The translations under genes were made by a program, and so were the position numbers. The notes under the pieces were generated by a model. It was not told where the DNA came from. It made no database searches and saw only the letters and a program-made list of their open reading frames with translations. A DNA stretch of 64,000 nt, from the NCBI RefSeq assembly GCF_000953715.1, contig NZ_LN824141.1:1114676-1178675 (forward strand). The letters are read 5' to 3'. Origin of the DNA: Defluviitoga tunisiensis (GTDB taxonomy: Bacteria > Thermotogota > Thermotogae > Petrotogales > Petrotogaceae). Shown here piece after piece: positions 18,695-28,082 of this stretch; positions within the stretch are counted from its first letter, which is position 1; every line of letters begins with the position of its first letter.

Positions 18695-19513
18695 CAGCTT
18701 TTTTCTCCCTTCATTCTTCTTAAATTAATTATTATAACTGGTAGTATCAGTAAGAACAAAACTACCGCAATAGCACTTGCTCTTCCATAATTTCTGTACT
18801 GAAACATCTCTTTGTACATTCGATTTGCTATAACTTCAGTGCCGTAATTACCATTTGTCATTACATACACAATATCGAAAATCTTCAACACATTTACAAT
18901 CATAGTGGTTGCAACCACAGCTATTGTGGACTTCATGTAAGGCAATATTATATAAATAAATACTTGCCATTCATTTGCCCCATCTACTCTTCCAGCATCT
19001 AACAATTCTTCCGGTATTCCCTTATATGCTGCGGAAAGAATAACCATACAAAAACCTGTCCATATCCATATTCCTACAAATATCAAGGCAAAATTGTTTA
19101 GCCATGGTCCTTGAATGAGCCAAGCTTTGGGTTCTCCTCCAAATAGAACTACTATTTGATTTAACAAACCAATTTGATTGACGCCTAAAGGCTTATAATC
19201 ATAAACAAACTTCCAAATAACTCCTGCACCTACAAAAGAAATTGCCATAGGCATAAAAATAACAGTTTTAGAAAATTTCTCATATTTGACTCTATCTGCT
19301 AAAACAGCCAATATTAATCCTATACCAACGGTACCCAAAGTAAAAAAATCACCCATAAAAGATTATTCCTAAATGCGGTCAACATCGTATTTTTTTCAAT
19401 ATTATTTACCTCCTTCGATTTATTTTGCTTGTTACGAATTAACAGTTTTCTTAGAAACCGTAATATTTTTGTTGGAGGTTTTGGTGTTAATAAATTTTTG
19501 AAAGTCTAATAAT
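18694..19513 (-). pseudogene. Broken MalF-type permease gene
   Basis: The largest intact frame (18694-19356) encodes only ~220 residues, beginning inside the membrane domain (TLGTVGIGLILAVLADRVKYE); CUT1 MalF subunits have ~290. The homologous sequence continues upstream in another frame (NTMLTAFRNNLLWVIF, about 19343-19390). The frames rejoin if the T-run at ~19350 (minus strand, seven T) had eight, so a one-base deletion is likely. The upstream frame then runs without a recognisable first membrane helix to a TAG near 19513. The N-terminal ~75 residues, the start region and the expected binding-protein gene are gone. The EAA loop LLDAGRVDGANEWQVFIYIILP is intact. A sequencing error could explain the frameshift but not the missing N-terminus. 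Confidence 0.75.
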
Positions 19514-20150
19514 GAAAATACTTTTATTAGGAAAGTTTAATTAAGGAGTGATTAAATAAGGAGAAATTGTTTTTATAATAAATATTTCTAAATTATTTTT
19601 AATTTCACCTCAATTTAATCTAGAATGAAAGTTAACTAATAAGAAAAAAACTATAATTAATTTTTAAATAATCTGAGAAAATAAAGGGTAATTAATATAT
19701 TTGAAAAAACGAAGAATTTAATATTAAAGATACATTATAAATTAAGAAGGCGCCTTAAAATTATTATAGAGACGCACAACGCGTACATCTTCTCTATTAT
19801 ACCTAACAGTAATTATTAGTTGTAGAGACGTGCTACATGCGCGTCTCGTTTTTTTGTTTTAACCACCATTAATTATTAGTTGTAGAGACGTGCAACGCAT
19901 ACATTTGCTCTATTTATACCCACCATTAATTATTAGTTGTAGAGACGTGCTACACGCGCGTCTCATCTGTCTTAAATAATGATCAAATTCAGGAGACGCC
20001 CATATAGGGCGTCTCTACATTTGATTTAACCAACGTTTAAATCAATTATTGATTGGTAAATATAAAATTAATGCTATAAATTTGACAACAATTTATTATA
20101 ACAATTGTTAATTATTAATCGTAGAGACGCGCTACACGCACGTCTCTTGG
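19514..20150. other. Non-coding stretch with hairpin repeats beside the CRISPR array
   Basis: About 640 bp between the broken permease gene and the distal end of the CRISPR array. The first 250 bp is featureless AT-rich DNA; the rest carries six copies of a GAGACG...CGTCTC hairpin element. No coding frame is convincing. Confidence 0.6.
19764..20146. repeat. Six copies of a small GTAGAGACG hairpin element
   Basis: Copies lie at about 19764-19800, 19811-19848, 19871-19913, 19928-19964, 19991-20018 (inverted) and 20111-20146. Most share AATTATTAGTTGTAGAGACG followed by a GTGC-TACACGC core and the complementary CGTCTC, so each can fold on itself. The copy at 19991-20018 is a compact hairpin (GGAGACGCCC / GGGCGTCTC). 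They look like non-autonomous REP/MITE-type repeats; no transposase is present. Confidence 0.75.
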
Positions 20151-23100
20151 TTTTCCGTTCCTCATAGGTAGGATAAGAACCAGCGTCGTTGAAGAAAGGA
20201 CTAGCTGATGCCATGTTTCCATTCCTCATAGGTAGGATAAGAACCGACTAATAAGTTACTCCGAGCTTTTATTTAAAAAAGTTTCCATTCCTCATAGGTA
20301 GGATAAGAACAGGAATTGAAACAAATTCGGGCTTTGCAACAACTTCTCGTTTCCATTCCTCATAGGTAGGATAAGAACGAGCAATTAAAGGTAACTTCTT
20401 TGAAGTCTAGGTTCGTTTCCATTCCTCATAGGTAGGATAAGAACTGGGAGGAAAGCTATGGAACATACAAGAAAGCTAAGTTTCCATTCCTCATAGGTAG
20501 GATAAGAACGCAATCTGGGTTCTTAGATATATTAGTACCCAGGGCATGTTTCCATTCCTCATAGGTAGGATAAGAACGAAAAATTATTGATGAAGAAAGT
20601 TTTGAATACGAAAAATTTGTTTCCATTCCTCATAGGTAGGATAAGAACATTTTTACATTGTAAATTTTCCGTTTAATGATCAATTGTTTCCATTCCTCAT
20701 AGGTAGGATAAGAACGAACAAAAAGAAACAAAAGAAGTAAAAGGAGTAATAACGTAGTTTCCATTCCTCATAGGTAGGATAAGAACTGGAACGAGCAACT
20801 TCAAGAAAGTTGGAAAAAATTACCTAAAGTTTCCATTCCTCATAGGTAGGATAAGAACGCGACAAAAGGCAAGAATTAGTAGAAACTGAATTTAAATTGT
20901 TTCCATTCCTCATAGGTAGGATAAGAACGGATGCTATTTCAAAATCAGGTGCAGTAGGTTTGATGGTTTCCATTCCTCATAGGTAGGATAAGAACGCGAC
21001 AAAATGCAAGAATTAGTAGAAACTGAATTTAAATTGTTGCCATTCCTCATAGGTAGGATAAGAACAGATGCTATTTCAAAATCATGTGCATTAGGTTTGA
21101 TGGTTTCCATTCCTCATAGGTAGGATAAGAACAATTCATTTGTTTAGGCGAAGTTTTTCTAATTGTTTAGTTTCCATTCCTCATAGGTAGGATAAGAACC
21201 AGACAAAGATGGTTTCAAAGTTGTAGTAGAATACATGTTTCCATTCCTCATAGGTAGGATAAGAACTTTATAATCATCGGGTTGAAGTTGTGGATCTCAA
21301 GTTTGTTTCCATTCCTCATAGGTAGGATAAGAACGGGACAATATAGCATGGCTTGTAGAACTATTGAGAAAGTTTCCATTCCTCATAGGTAGGATAAGAA
21401 CGAAACCTAGAACTGTCTACATTAGAAACTATAGGAAAATAGTTTCCATTCCTCATAGGTAGGATAAGAACACATAAAACACTTGACAAATATAATATAT
21501 TATATTAGTTTCCATTCCTCATAGGTAGGATAAGAACGCAAACAAGGTAATCATACAGGCAAGGGTAGTGAAACGTTTCCATTCCTCATAGGTAGGATAA
21601 GAACATAATCTTTTGGAATACAATCAAAGTTTGATAGAGGTTTCCATTCCTCATAGGTAGGATAAGAACAAAAGATAGTAGATGATTTAGGAGGAGGTAA
21701 ACAGAGTTTCCATTCCTCATAGGTAGGATAAGAACAAAGAAAACTGACAAAAGAATTGATAAAAGAAGCGTAGTTTCCATTCCTCATAGGTAGGATAAGA
21801 ACGGGAAATAGCTCCCCTCTTTTTTGTACGAATATGTTGTTTCCATTCCTCATAGGTAGGATAAGAACTATTATGGATATAGAACATCCTGATATTCTTA
21901 TAATGTTTCCATTCCTCATAGGTAGGATAAGAACCATTTTCAACTGATACCGAAGAATTATTTATTGGAAAGTTTCCATTCCTCATAGGTAGGATAAGAA
22001 CATATTTTAGCTTTGTGTATTTGTCTGTTATGCTTTCTGTTTCCATTCCTCATAGGTAGGATAAGAACCTGTCATTTCAGTCACAAACTTTTGCATATCT
22101 TCCTTGTTTCCATTCCTCATAGGTAGGATAAGAACTTAGATAAGAATTATATAGTTAGAGCTGGCAATACAAGAGTGTTTCCATTCCTCATAGGTAGGAT
22201 AAGAACTTATATTGCTATGGGAGGATTTTTGACAGATGGGAGTTTCCATTCCTCATAGGTAGGATAAGAACCAAAGTCATATCCAAATTGATTAGATATA
22301 TTTGTAGTTTCCATTCCTCATAGGTAGGATAAGAACCCTCATAATCCAACTCTGTTTTTGCACCTTTAACTTGTTTCCATTCCTCATAGGTAGGATAAGA
22401 ACTTGGTCTCCCTCGCAAATCTATTGCCATTGACCATAAGTTTCCATTCCTCATAGGTAGGATAAGAACAAATATAGTTTAACATTTTTTCACTCCAACC
22501 GCTAAAGTTTCCATTCCTCATAGGTAGGATAAGAACCAAAGCATACGCAAACTCGAATTTTGATATCTTTTGTTTCCATTCCTCATAGGTAGGATAAGAA
22601 CCAATTATAGTCAGAAATTATATATTAGATTAGGAGGTTTCCATTCCTCATAGGTAGGATAAGAACTTGGATTTAGATGAGCCAGAAAGCATATATGAAG
22701 AATTGTGTTTCCATTCCTCATAGGTAGGATAAGAACGATTGTTGCAGATAAAAACTCATCAGGATTGCTTACGTTTCCATTCCTCATAGGTAGGATAAGA
22801 ACGAAAATATAACCCGTCACTTAGAGTTACAACGTGGGTTTCCATTCCTCATAGGTAGGATAAGAACATAGAAGATTTTAAGAAAGTGATTGATAATAGA
22901 GTCGAGTTTCCATTCCTCATAGGTAGGATAAGAACGGAGTACCACCTGAAATTATGGGGATTGTCGAAAATTCGTTTCCATTCCTCATAGGTAGGATAAG
23001 AACTTATACCAGAAAACATTCGAAAAAAATTTAAAAGAGTTTCCATTCCTCATAGGTAGGATAAGAACTTAAACTGGAAGGGTTAACCCCCTTCCATTAT

Positions 23101-23610
23101 AAAAAAGTTTCCATTCCTCATAGGTAGGATAAGAACGGTATGATATAAGCTATTTTGTGAAGAAAATTACCGTAAAGTTTCCATTCCTCATAGGTAGGAT
23201 AAGAACCAAGGTGTTTCCGAAGAATTTCGGAAAGATATGGGAGGTTTCCATTCCTCATAGGTAGGATAAGAACTAAACCCTGTGAAAGATTTACACATAA
23301 AGATAAAGGGGTTTCCATTCCTCATAGGTAGGATAAGAACTGGTATTTTATAAATCAAATGCGATACGCATATTATTATTATGTTTCCATTCCTCATAGG
23401 TAGGATAAGAACTGAGGAAGGAAGCATATATTGGGGAAAGATGAGCCAGTTTCCATTCCTCATAGGTAGGATAAGAACAAAACATATAAAATATGATATA
23501 ATCTGTAATAGAAAAGTTTCCATTCCTCATAGGTAGGATAAGAACCCACGTATCCATGTATAGACGATTAAATGAAACAAGTTTCCATTCCTCATAGGTA
23601 GGATAAGAAC
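20151..23610 (-). CRISPR. CRISPR array, 52 repeats and 51 spacers
   Basis: A 30-bp repeat occurs 52 times by my count (first 20151-20180, last 23581-23610), with spacers of 34-42 bp. On the plus strand the repeat begins GTTTCCATTCCTCAT and ends GGTAGGATAAGAAC. I orient the array on the minus strand for three reasons. The minus-strand repeat ends GAGGAATGGAAAC, close to the Thermotoga repeat end and to the usual ATTGAAAC-like crRNA handle. The degenerate repeat (two substitutions, positions 1 and 7) is at the left, distal end. A consensus promoter lies just right of the last repeat. Repeat 14 (21036-21065) has one T-to-G change. A two-unit, 137-bp segment is duplicated at 20859-21132. No cas gene is in the window. 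Confidence 0.99.
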
Positions 23611-23629
23611 CCATAGGACTACTATTAAT

Positions 23630-23658
23630 ACTATAGCATAAAAATAAGGTGATGTCAA
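23630..23658 (-). promoter_or_regulatory. Promoter of the CRISPR array
   Basis: On the minus strand TTGACA (23653-23658), a 17-bp spacer and TATAGT (23630-23635), with TGC just before the -10. A start about 7 bp further would fall at ~23623, some 13 bp before the first repeat. Confidence 0.8.
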
Positions 23659-23729
23659 GCTTTTCTATTAAATTCAGGTAAAAATGAACTCAAAATTATA
23701 GTTAATCATTCTTGTGACGAAAAGAACAA

Positions 23730-23775
23730 GTCTGTCGACCCCCCGGGTTTTTTAGCTTATTGGAGGTCGACAGAC
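23730..23775. repeat. Long inverted repeat in the CRISPR leader
   Basis: GTCTGTCGACC (23730-23740) pairs perfectly with GGTCGACAGAC (23765-23775), and pairing extends through one mismatch to ~14 bp. The loop contains CCCGGGTTTTTT. It is the most GC-rich feature of the leader and lies ~120-165 bp from the first repeat. Confidence 0.75.
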
Positions 23776-23967
23776 ATAGAAATAGGAAGAAGTAAGAAAA
23801 AGTATAAAAGTTGTCTATATAACTGTGAATAACGATAATTAAAATGTTTCAAATATTTTAGTATTCAAAATACAATTTAATTGTTTAAAATAGTAATTTG
23901 AAACGTTGAAATAAAATCAGAGATGTTCGTTTAGGCTCATTTCTTTGTTTGAATAATCTTTCAAGTT

Positions 23968-24744
23968 CTACCACACTTTTAAATTTTGAATGAATGTCTT
24001 AATTTCTTCAAACATTTTATTTTTATTTTCCTTGTTTTTATCAATTATTTTTATTAAGGCACTTCCTACAATTATTCCATCGACGTAATTAATTATTAGC
24101 TTAACTTTTTCAGGGGTATCTATTCCAAAACCTATAGCCAAGGGTATATTGACATATTTTCTGATTTTTTGAACATACTCATTTATGTACTCAACAGGTC
24201 CTCTACTGTCTCCAGTTACGCCCATTAGAGAAACACAATATAAAAATCCTGTTGCATAATTTGAAATTTCTTTTAATCTTTCTTCAGAAGTATTTGGCGC
24301 AACTAATAATATTCCATCAATCCCGTTTTCTTTTAACTTTTCATAGAATTCAATTTCTTCATCAAAAGGCAAATCTGGTATTATTACCCCTGAAATTCCA
24401 GTACGCTTACAATCTTCAATAAATTTGTCCTCTCCATAATTAAAGATTGAATTATAATATCCCATTAAAACAAGAGGTGTATGGATTCTACCTTTTATAC
24501 TTTCTAATGTATTAAAAATTTTTCTTAGGTTGACACCATTTTTTAATGCCCTTTGACTAGCTTCTTGGATTACAGGACCATCTGCCAAGGGATCAGAGAA
24601 AGGTATTCCAATTTCTATAATGTCAACTCCATCATTATTAAGTTCAAATATTATATCCTTTGTGGTTTCTAGATCTGGATCTCCAGCTGTTATATAGGTT
24701 ATCAAAGCCTTGTTATTATTAAAAATTTGCTGAATTTTACTCAT
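23968..24744 (-). CDS. trpA: Tryptophan synthase alpha subunit
   Basis: A 258-residue TIM barrel starting at ATG 24744, chosen because AGGAGGAATCAT precedes it and the conserved N-terminus (LITYITAGDPDLETT) follows. It carries the active-site segments VDIIEIGIPFSDPLADGPVIQEASQRAL (Glu catalytic), GISGVIIPDLPFDE (Asp catalytic) and CVSLMGVTGDSRG, then IPLAIGFGIDTPEKV. It cleaves indole-3-glycerol phosphate to indole and glyceraldehyde 3-phosphate and passes indole to TrpB. It is the last gene of the trp operon; the CRISPR leader begins right after it. Confidence 0.96.
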   Translation of the reverse strand: MSKIQQIFNNNKALITYITAGDPDLETTKDIIFELNNDGVDIIEIGIPFSDPLADGPVIQEASQRALKNGVNLRKIFNTLESIKGRIHTPLVLMGYYNSIFNYGEDKFIEDCKRTGISGVIIPDLPFDEEIEFYEKLKENGIDGILLVAPNTSEERLKEISNYATGFLYCVSLMGVTGDSRGPVEYINEYVQKIRKYVNIPLAIGFGIDTPEKVKLIINYVDGIIVGSALIKIIDKNKENKNKMFEEIKTFIQNLKVW

Positions 24745-24808
24745 ATGATTCCTCCTAATGTTGTTGGGAACTATAAAGACGGATGGGTTGCTTGTCTTTC
24801 TATCCCAA

Positions 24809-24843
24809 ATACGCCCCAAATAATGAGAGTTATAGGGGCGTAT
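24809..24843. repeat. Hairpin between trpB and trpA
   Basis: ATACGCCCC (24809-24817) and GGGGCGTAT (24835-24843) form a perfect 9-bp stem with a 17-nt loop in the 119-bp trpB-trpA gap. There is no T-run on the minus strand, so it is more likely an mRNA-processing or stability element, or a remnant repeat, than a terminator. Confidence 0.6.
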
Positions 24844-24863
24844 GAATTTTCTTTAAAATTATT

Positions 24864-26039
24864 TCATTTGTTTCTATTTAAATTTCTATAAGCATCGACA
24901 TCTTTATCTCCTCTTCCAGAAAGGTTTACAATAATAATTTTATTTTTATCTAATTGAGGAGCTAATTTCATGGTATATGCAAGCGCATGGGAGCTTTCAA
25001 AAGCTGGTATTATACCTTCAAGCTTTGTTAGTAGTTCAAAAGCTTCTATTGCTTCTTCATCAGTAACCGATGTATATGTAGCTCTTTTTATGTCGCGCAA
25101 GTAACTATGTTCTGGTCCTACTCCCGGATAGTCTAGTCCAGCTGAAATTGAATAGGCAAGTTTAATTTGTCCATTTTCATCTTGAAGTACATAGGACTTA
25201 CTTCCGTGTAGAACTCCTATTTTTCCAGCAGTTAAAGCCGCTGCATGTAACCCTGTTTCTAACCCTTTGCCAGCAGCTTCAACACCTATTAATTTTACTT
25301 CTTGATCTTCAACAAAGGGATAAAATATTCCAATGGCGTTACTTCCTCCACCAACACACGCTATTATATAGTCAGGTAATCGTCCTTCTTTTTCTATTAT
25401 CTGTTTTTTAGCTTCATCTCCAATTATTCTTTGAAAGTCTCTTACAATTTTTGGATATGGATGAGGTCCAACAACAGACCCTATGACATAATGTGTATCC
25501 TCAACATTTGTTACCCAATCTCTAATTGCTTCATTTACTGCTTCGTTTAATGTTTGACTTCCATTGTAAACAGGAACAACTTTTGCGCCTAACATCTCCA
25601 TTTTATACACGTTTAAAGATTGTCTTTTGATGTCTTCAGCACCCATGTAAATCACACATTCTAAACCAAATTTTGTTGCAGCTGTTGCTGTAGCTACACC
25701 ATGTTGTCCAGCTCCGGTCTCAGCAATTATGCGTTTTTTCCCCATCCTTTTTGCTAATAACACTTGTCCTAATGCATTATTGATTTTGTGAGCTCCAGTA
25801 TGATTTAAATCTTCTCTTTTTAAGTATATTTTTGCACCATTTAAATATTCGGTGAATCTATCGGCATAATATAGTGGGGTTGGTCTTCCACTGTAGTCAG
25901 CTAGTAACCCGTTATATTCTTTTAGGAAATCAGGGTCCTTTGAGTATTCTTCATAAGCTGCTTCTAGTTCCTTTAAAGCTGGGATTAATGTTTCTGGGAC
26001 ATACTGTCCACCATATTGTCCATAGTAACCTTTTTTCAT
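24864..26039 (-). CDS. trpB: Tryptophan synthase beta subunit
   Basis: A 391-residue PLP enzyme of the TrpB1 type. It shows [16 protein letters not shown] at the N-terminus, the PLP lysine in [37 protein letters not shown] (phosphate cup) and [16 protein letters not shown]. It condenses indole with serine. Normal length. The ATG start lies behind AAGGAGGAAACAAAG. Unusually for an operon, 504 bp separate it from trpF, filled by a tandem repeat. Confidence 0.97.
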   Translation of the reverse strand: MKKGYYGQYGGQYVPETLIPALKELEAAYEEYSKDPDFLKEYNGLLADYSGRPTPLYYADRFTEYLNGAKIYLKREDLNHTGAHKINNALGQVLLAKRMGKKRIIAETGAGQHGVATATAATKFGLECVIYMGAEDIKRQSLNVYKMEMLGAKVVPVYNGSQTLNEAVNEAIRDWVTNVEDTHYVIGSVVGPHPYPKIVRDFQRIIGDEAKKQIIEKEGRLPDYIIACVGGGSNAIGIFYPFVEDQEVKLIGVEAAGKGLETGLHAAALTAGKIGVLHGSKSYVLQDENGQIKLAYSISAGLDYPGVGPEHSYLRDIKRATYTSVTDEEAIEAFELLTKLEGIIPAFESSHALAYTMKLAPQLDKNKIIIVNLSGRGDKDVDAYRNLNRNK

Positions 26040-26114
26040 CTTTGTTTCCTCCTTGTTTTTTTGTTTTAATTTTATAAAAAATCATAAAAGTGATTTTATA
26101 GATGTTTTAGGTAT

Positions 26115-26535
26115 GATACCAACTATCCAGTTGTGGGAAGGGCTCCGCCTTGTGACCCGTTTAAATTCAAAACATTTTTTATATTATTTGATACCAACTA
26201 CCTAGTTGTGGGAAGTGCTCCGCCCTATGACCCGTTTAAATTCAAAACATTTTTTATATTATTTGATACCAACTACCTAGTTGGGAGAAGGGCTCCGCCC
26301 TGTGACCCGTTTAAATTCAAAACATTTTTTATATTATTTGATACTACTATCCAGTTGGGTGAAGGGCTCCGCCCTGTGACCCGTTTAAATTCAAAACATT
26401 TTTTATATTATTTGATACCAACTACCTAGTTGTGAGAAGGGCTCCGCCCTGTGACCCGTTTAAATTCAAAACATTTTTTGTATTATTTGATACCAACTAC
26501 CTAGTTGGGAGAAGGGCTTCGCCCTGAAACCCTTG
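26115..26535. repeat. 75-bp tandem repeat, six copies, inside the trp operon
   Basis: Copies begin with GATAC at 26115, 26190, 26265, 26340, 26414 and 26489 (period 75, once 74); the last is truncated. Each unit contains a dyad AACTACCTAGTT, a second dyad AGGGCTCCGCCCT, then ACCCGTTTAAATTCAAAACA and a T-rich tail. Units differ by a few substitutions. Because 75 is a multiple of three, the plus strand has a spurious repetitive reading frame here. Related elements lie at 7565, 27956 and 51188. Confidence 0.92.
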
Positions 26536-26543
26536 TTATCAAA

Positions 26544-27164
26544 TTATTTTTCTGTATTTTTGATTATTTCTAAAGTCTGTTTGATTAAATTTATATCTTT
26601 TTTGCCAGGACTCTTTTCAACCTTGCTATTTAAATCTATTGCAGCTGGTTTTAAAGTAGCTATCGCTTGAGAAACATTTTCTGGACCTATACCTCCAGCC
26701 AAAATATAAGGTTTTGTTATATTTGCTTTTTTTAAGATGTTCCATTCAAATGCTTTTCCTGTTCCACCAATCTTGTTTTCGATCTTTGTATCAAAAAGGA
26801 TATAATCAACGAAATTTTGGTATAACGCTATATCGGATAATGATTTTTCATTCTCAATTTTTATTGCTTTTATTGTTTTTAGATTGCATTTTTTAATTAA
26901 GGAGATGTCTTCTGAACCATGAAACTGAATATAATCAAATAATTTGCTGTTTTGGATTTCTTCTAACTCGTTAAGAGTAATATCTACAACAACTGCAACT
27001 CTACTGACAAATGGGGGCAATAGTTTGCTGATTTTTGCAACCTCTGATAATTCAACTTTTCTAGGACTTTCAGAAAGGATGAAACCTAAAGCATGTATAT
27101 TTAAATTAGCAATGTTAACTGCATCAGTAATATTTGTTATCCCACAAACCTTAATCCTAACCAT
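26544..27164 (-). CDS. trpF: Phosphoribosylanthranilate isomerase
   Basis: A 206-residue TIM barrel: VRIKVCGITNITDAVN with the catalytic Cys, ALGFILSESPRKV, VAVVVDITLNELEEI, IQFHGSED, FDTKIENKIGGTGKAFEWN with the catalytic Asp, and ILAGGIGPENVSQAI. It converts N-(5'-phosphoribosyl)anthranilate to CdRP. Its ATG overlaps the 3' end of trpC by 8 bp, implying coupled translation. Normal length. Confidence 0.95.
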   Translation of the reverse strand: MVRIKVCGITNITDAVNIANLNIHALGFILSESPRKVELSEVAKISKLLPPFVSRVAVVVDITLNELEEIQNSKLFDYIQFHGSEDISLIKKCNLKTIKAIKIENEKSLSDIALYQNFVDYILFDTKIENKIGGTGKAFEWNILKKANITKPYILAGGIGPENVSQAIATLKPAAIDLNSKVEKSPGKKDINLIKQTLEIIKNTEK

Positions 27165-27921
27165 TTCTTACATGCTCCTTTTTAGGGAACAATTCTTTTA
27201 TCTTTTCTTGGGGTTTATTTGATTTCATTAAGGCCTCTCCAATTAATACGCCGTTTACCCCCAAACTTTCAAGGTAATCAACATCGTTTTTATCCTTTAC
27301 CCCGCTTTCAGAAACAATATAAAAATTATTTCTTATGTTCATTTTTTCTAATTCATTTATGATCTTTTCAGTATTTGTGATATCTACGGTGAAATTGTCT
27401 AAATTTCTATTGTTTATACCCAAAATTTCAGTTTTTGTGTCAATTATTTTTTCTAGATCATCGTGATCATGTACTTCAACAAGAGCTTCTAATCCTAATT
27501 GATTTGAGATATCTAAAAAGCTAATAATCTGTTGTTTTGTTAAGATTGCTGCTATTAACAGTACTATATCAGCGCCTAGAAATAGACTTTCGTATATTTG
27601 CAAGGGGTGTATTATAAACTCTTTTCTTAGAATAGGCAGAGATGTTTTGCCTCTCAACTGTCTTAAAATTTCTGTGCTTCCATTAAAGTATTTTTCATCA
27701 GTTAGTATTGAGATAGCGTCTGCACCACCTTGAGAGTATGCCTGTAGTTGTTTTTCCGGGTCAAAGTTTTTAGAAATAAGGCCTTTACTTGGTGATGCTT
27801 TCTTTATTTCAGCGATTAGTGTCAGTTCGCTTTTTTTTAAAGCAGATTTTAGAGACCTCTTTTTTTGAGTTAATTTTGAAAGTTCTTCATTTTTTGTTTT
27901 AATTATTTCTTGTAGAAACAT
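27157..27921 (-). CDS. trpC: Indole-3-glycerol-phosphate synthase
   Basis: A 254-residue TIM barrel: LIAEIKKASPSKGLI (catalytic Lys and phosphate site), ISILTDEKYFNGS, PILRKEFIIHPLQIYES with the catalytic Lys, ALVEVHDHDDLEK, ILGINNRNLDNFTVD and IVSESGVK. It closes the indole ring with loss of CO2. It is monofunctional; trpF is a separate overlapping gene. The ATG start follows AGGAGGCAACT. A 161-bp gap to trpD holds a fragment of the dispersed repeat. Confidence 0.95.
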   Translation of the reverse strand: MFLQEIIKTKNEELSKLTQKKRSLKSALKKSELTLIAEIKKASPSKGLISKNFDPEKQLQAYSQGGADAISILTDEKYFNGSTEILRQLRGKTSLPILRKEFIIHPLQIYESLFLGADIVLLIAAILTKQQIISFLDISNQLGLEALVEVHDHDDLEKIIDTKTEILGINNRNLDNFTVDITNTEKIINELEKMNIRNNFYIVSESGVKDKNDVDYLESLGVNGVLIGEALMKSNKPQEKIKELFPKKEHVRNG

Positions 27922-27955
27922 AGTTGCCTCCTTGTTTGTTTCTATTTTGCCTACT

Positions 27956-28003
27956 TTATAAATTCAAAAACAGTAATTAACAATTACAACTTTTGGTACT
28001 TGT
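27956..28003. repeat. Fragment of the dispersed repeat in the trpD-trpC gap
   Basis: About 47 bp, including TTCAAAAACAGTAATTAACA and ending TTTTGGTACTTG, nearly identical to 51234-51282. It is the tail half of the element without the AGGGCTCCGCCCT core. Confidence 0.7.
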
Positions 28004-28082
28004 AAGATTCGAAAATCTCTAGCCACACAGGTTTCATATTCCAATATTAATTTCATATAAAATCTTGTTAAAAAGATAAATA

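Larger units (their letters stand above)
23611..23967 (-). promoter_or_regulatory. CRISPR leader
   Basis: The AT-rich, gene-free stretch between the leader-proximal repeat and the end of trpA. It holds a promoter (23630-23658), a long inverted repeat (23730-23775) and a looser inverted repeat GTTTCAAAT...ATTTGAAAC near 23845-23904. The boundary of the functional leader is not known; the first ~165 bp from the array is the likely part. Confidence 0.7.

Noticed and set aside
21472-21507. Promoter-like TTGACA and TATAAT strings inside a CRISPR spacer
   Set aside because: The spacing between the hexamers is only ~3 bp and the sequence is acquired DNA; not a credible promoter of the array.
21551-23614. 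Several minus-strand reading frames of 64-130 codons with repeated SYPTYEEWK-like and LILPMRNGN-like peptides
   Set aside because: They are translations of the CRISPR repeat in different frames, not genes.
26133-26429. Plus-strand 98-codon frame with a 25-residue periodic peptide
   Set aside because: The 75-bp tandem repeat is a multiple of three, so it stays open by arithmetic; no ribosome site or homology.
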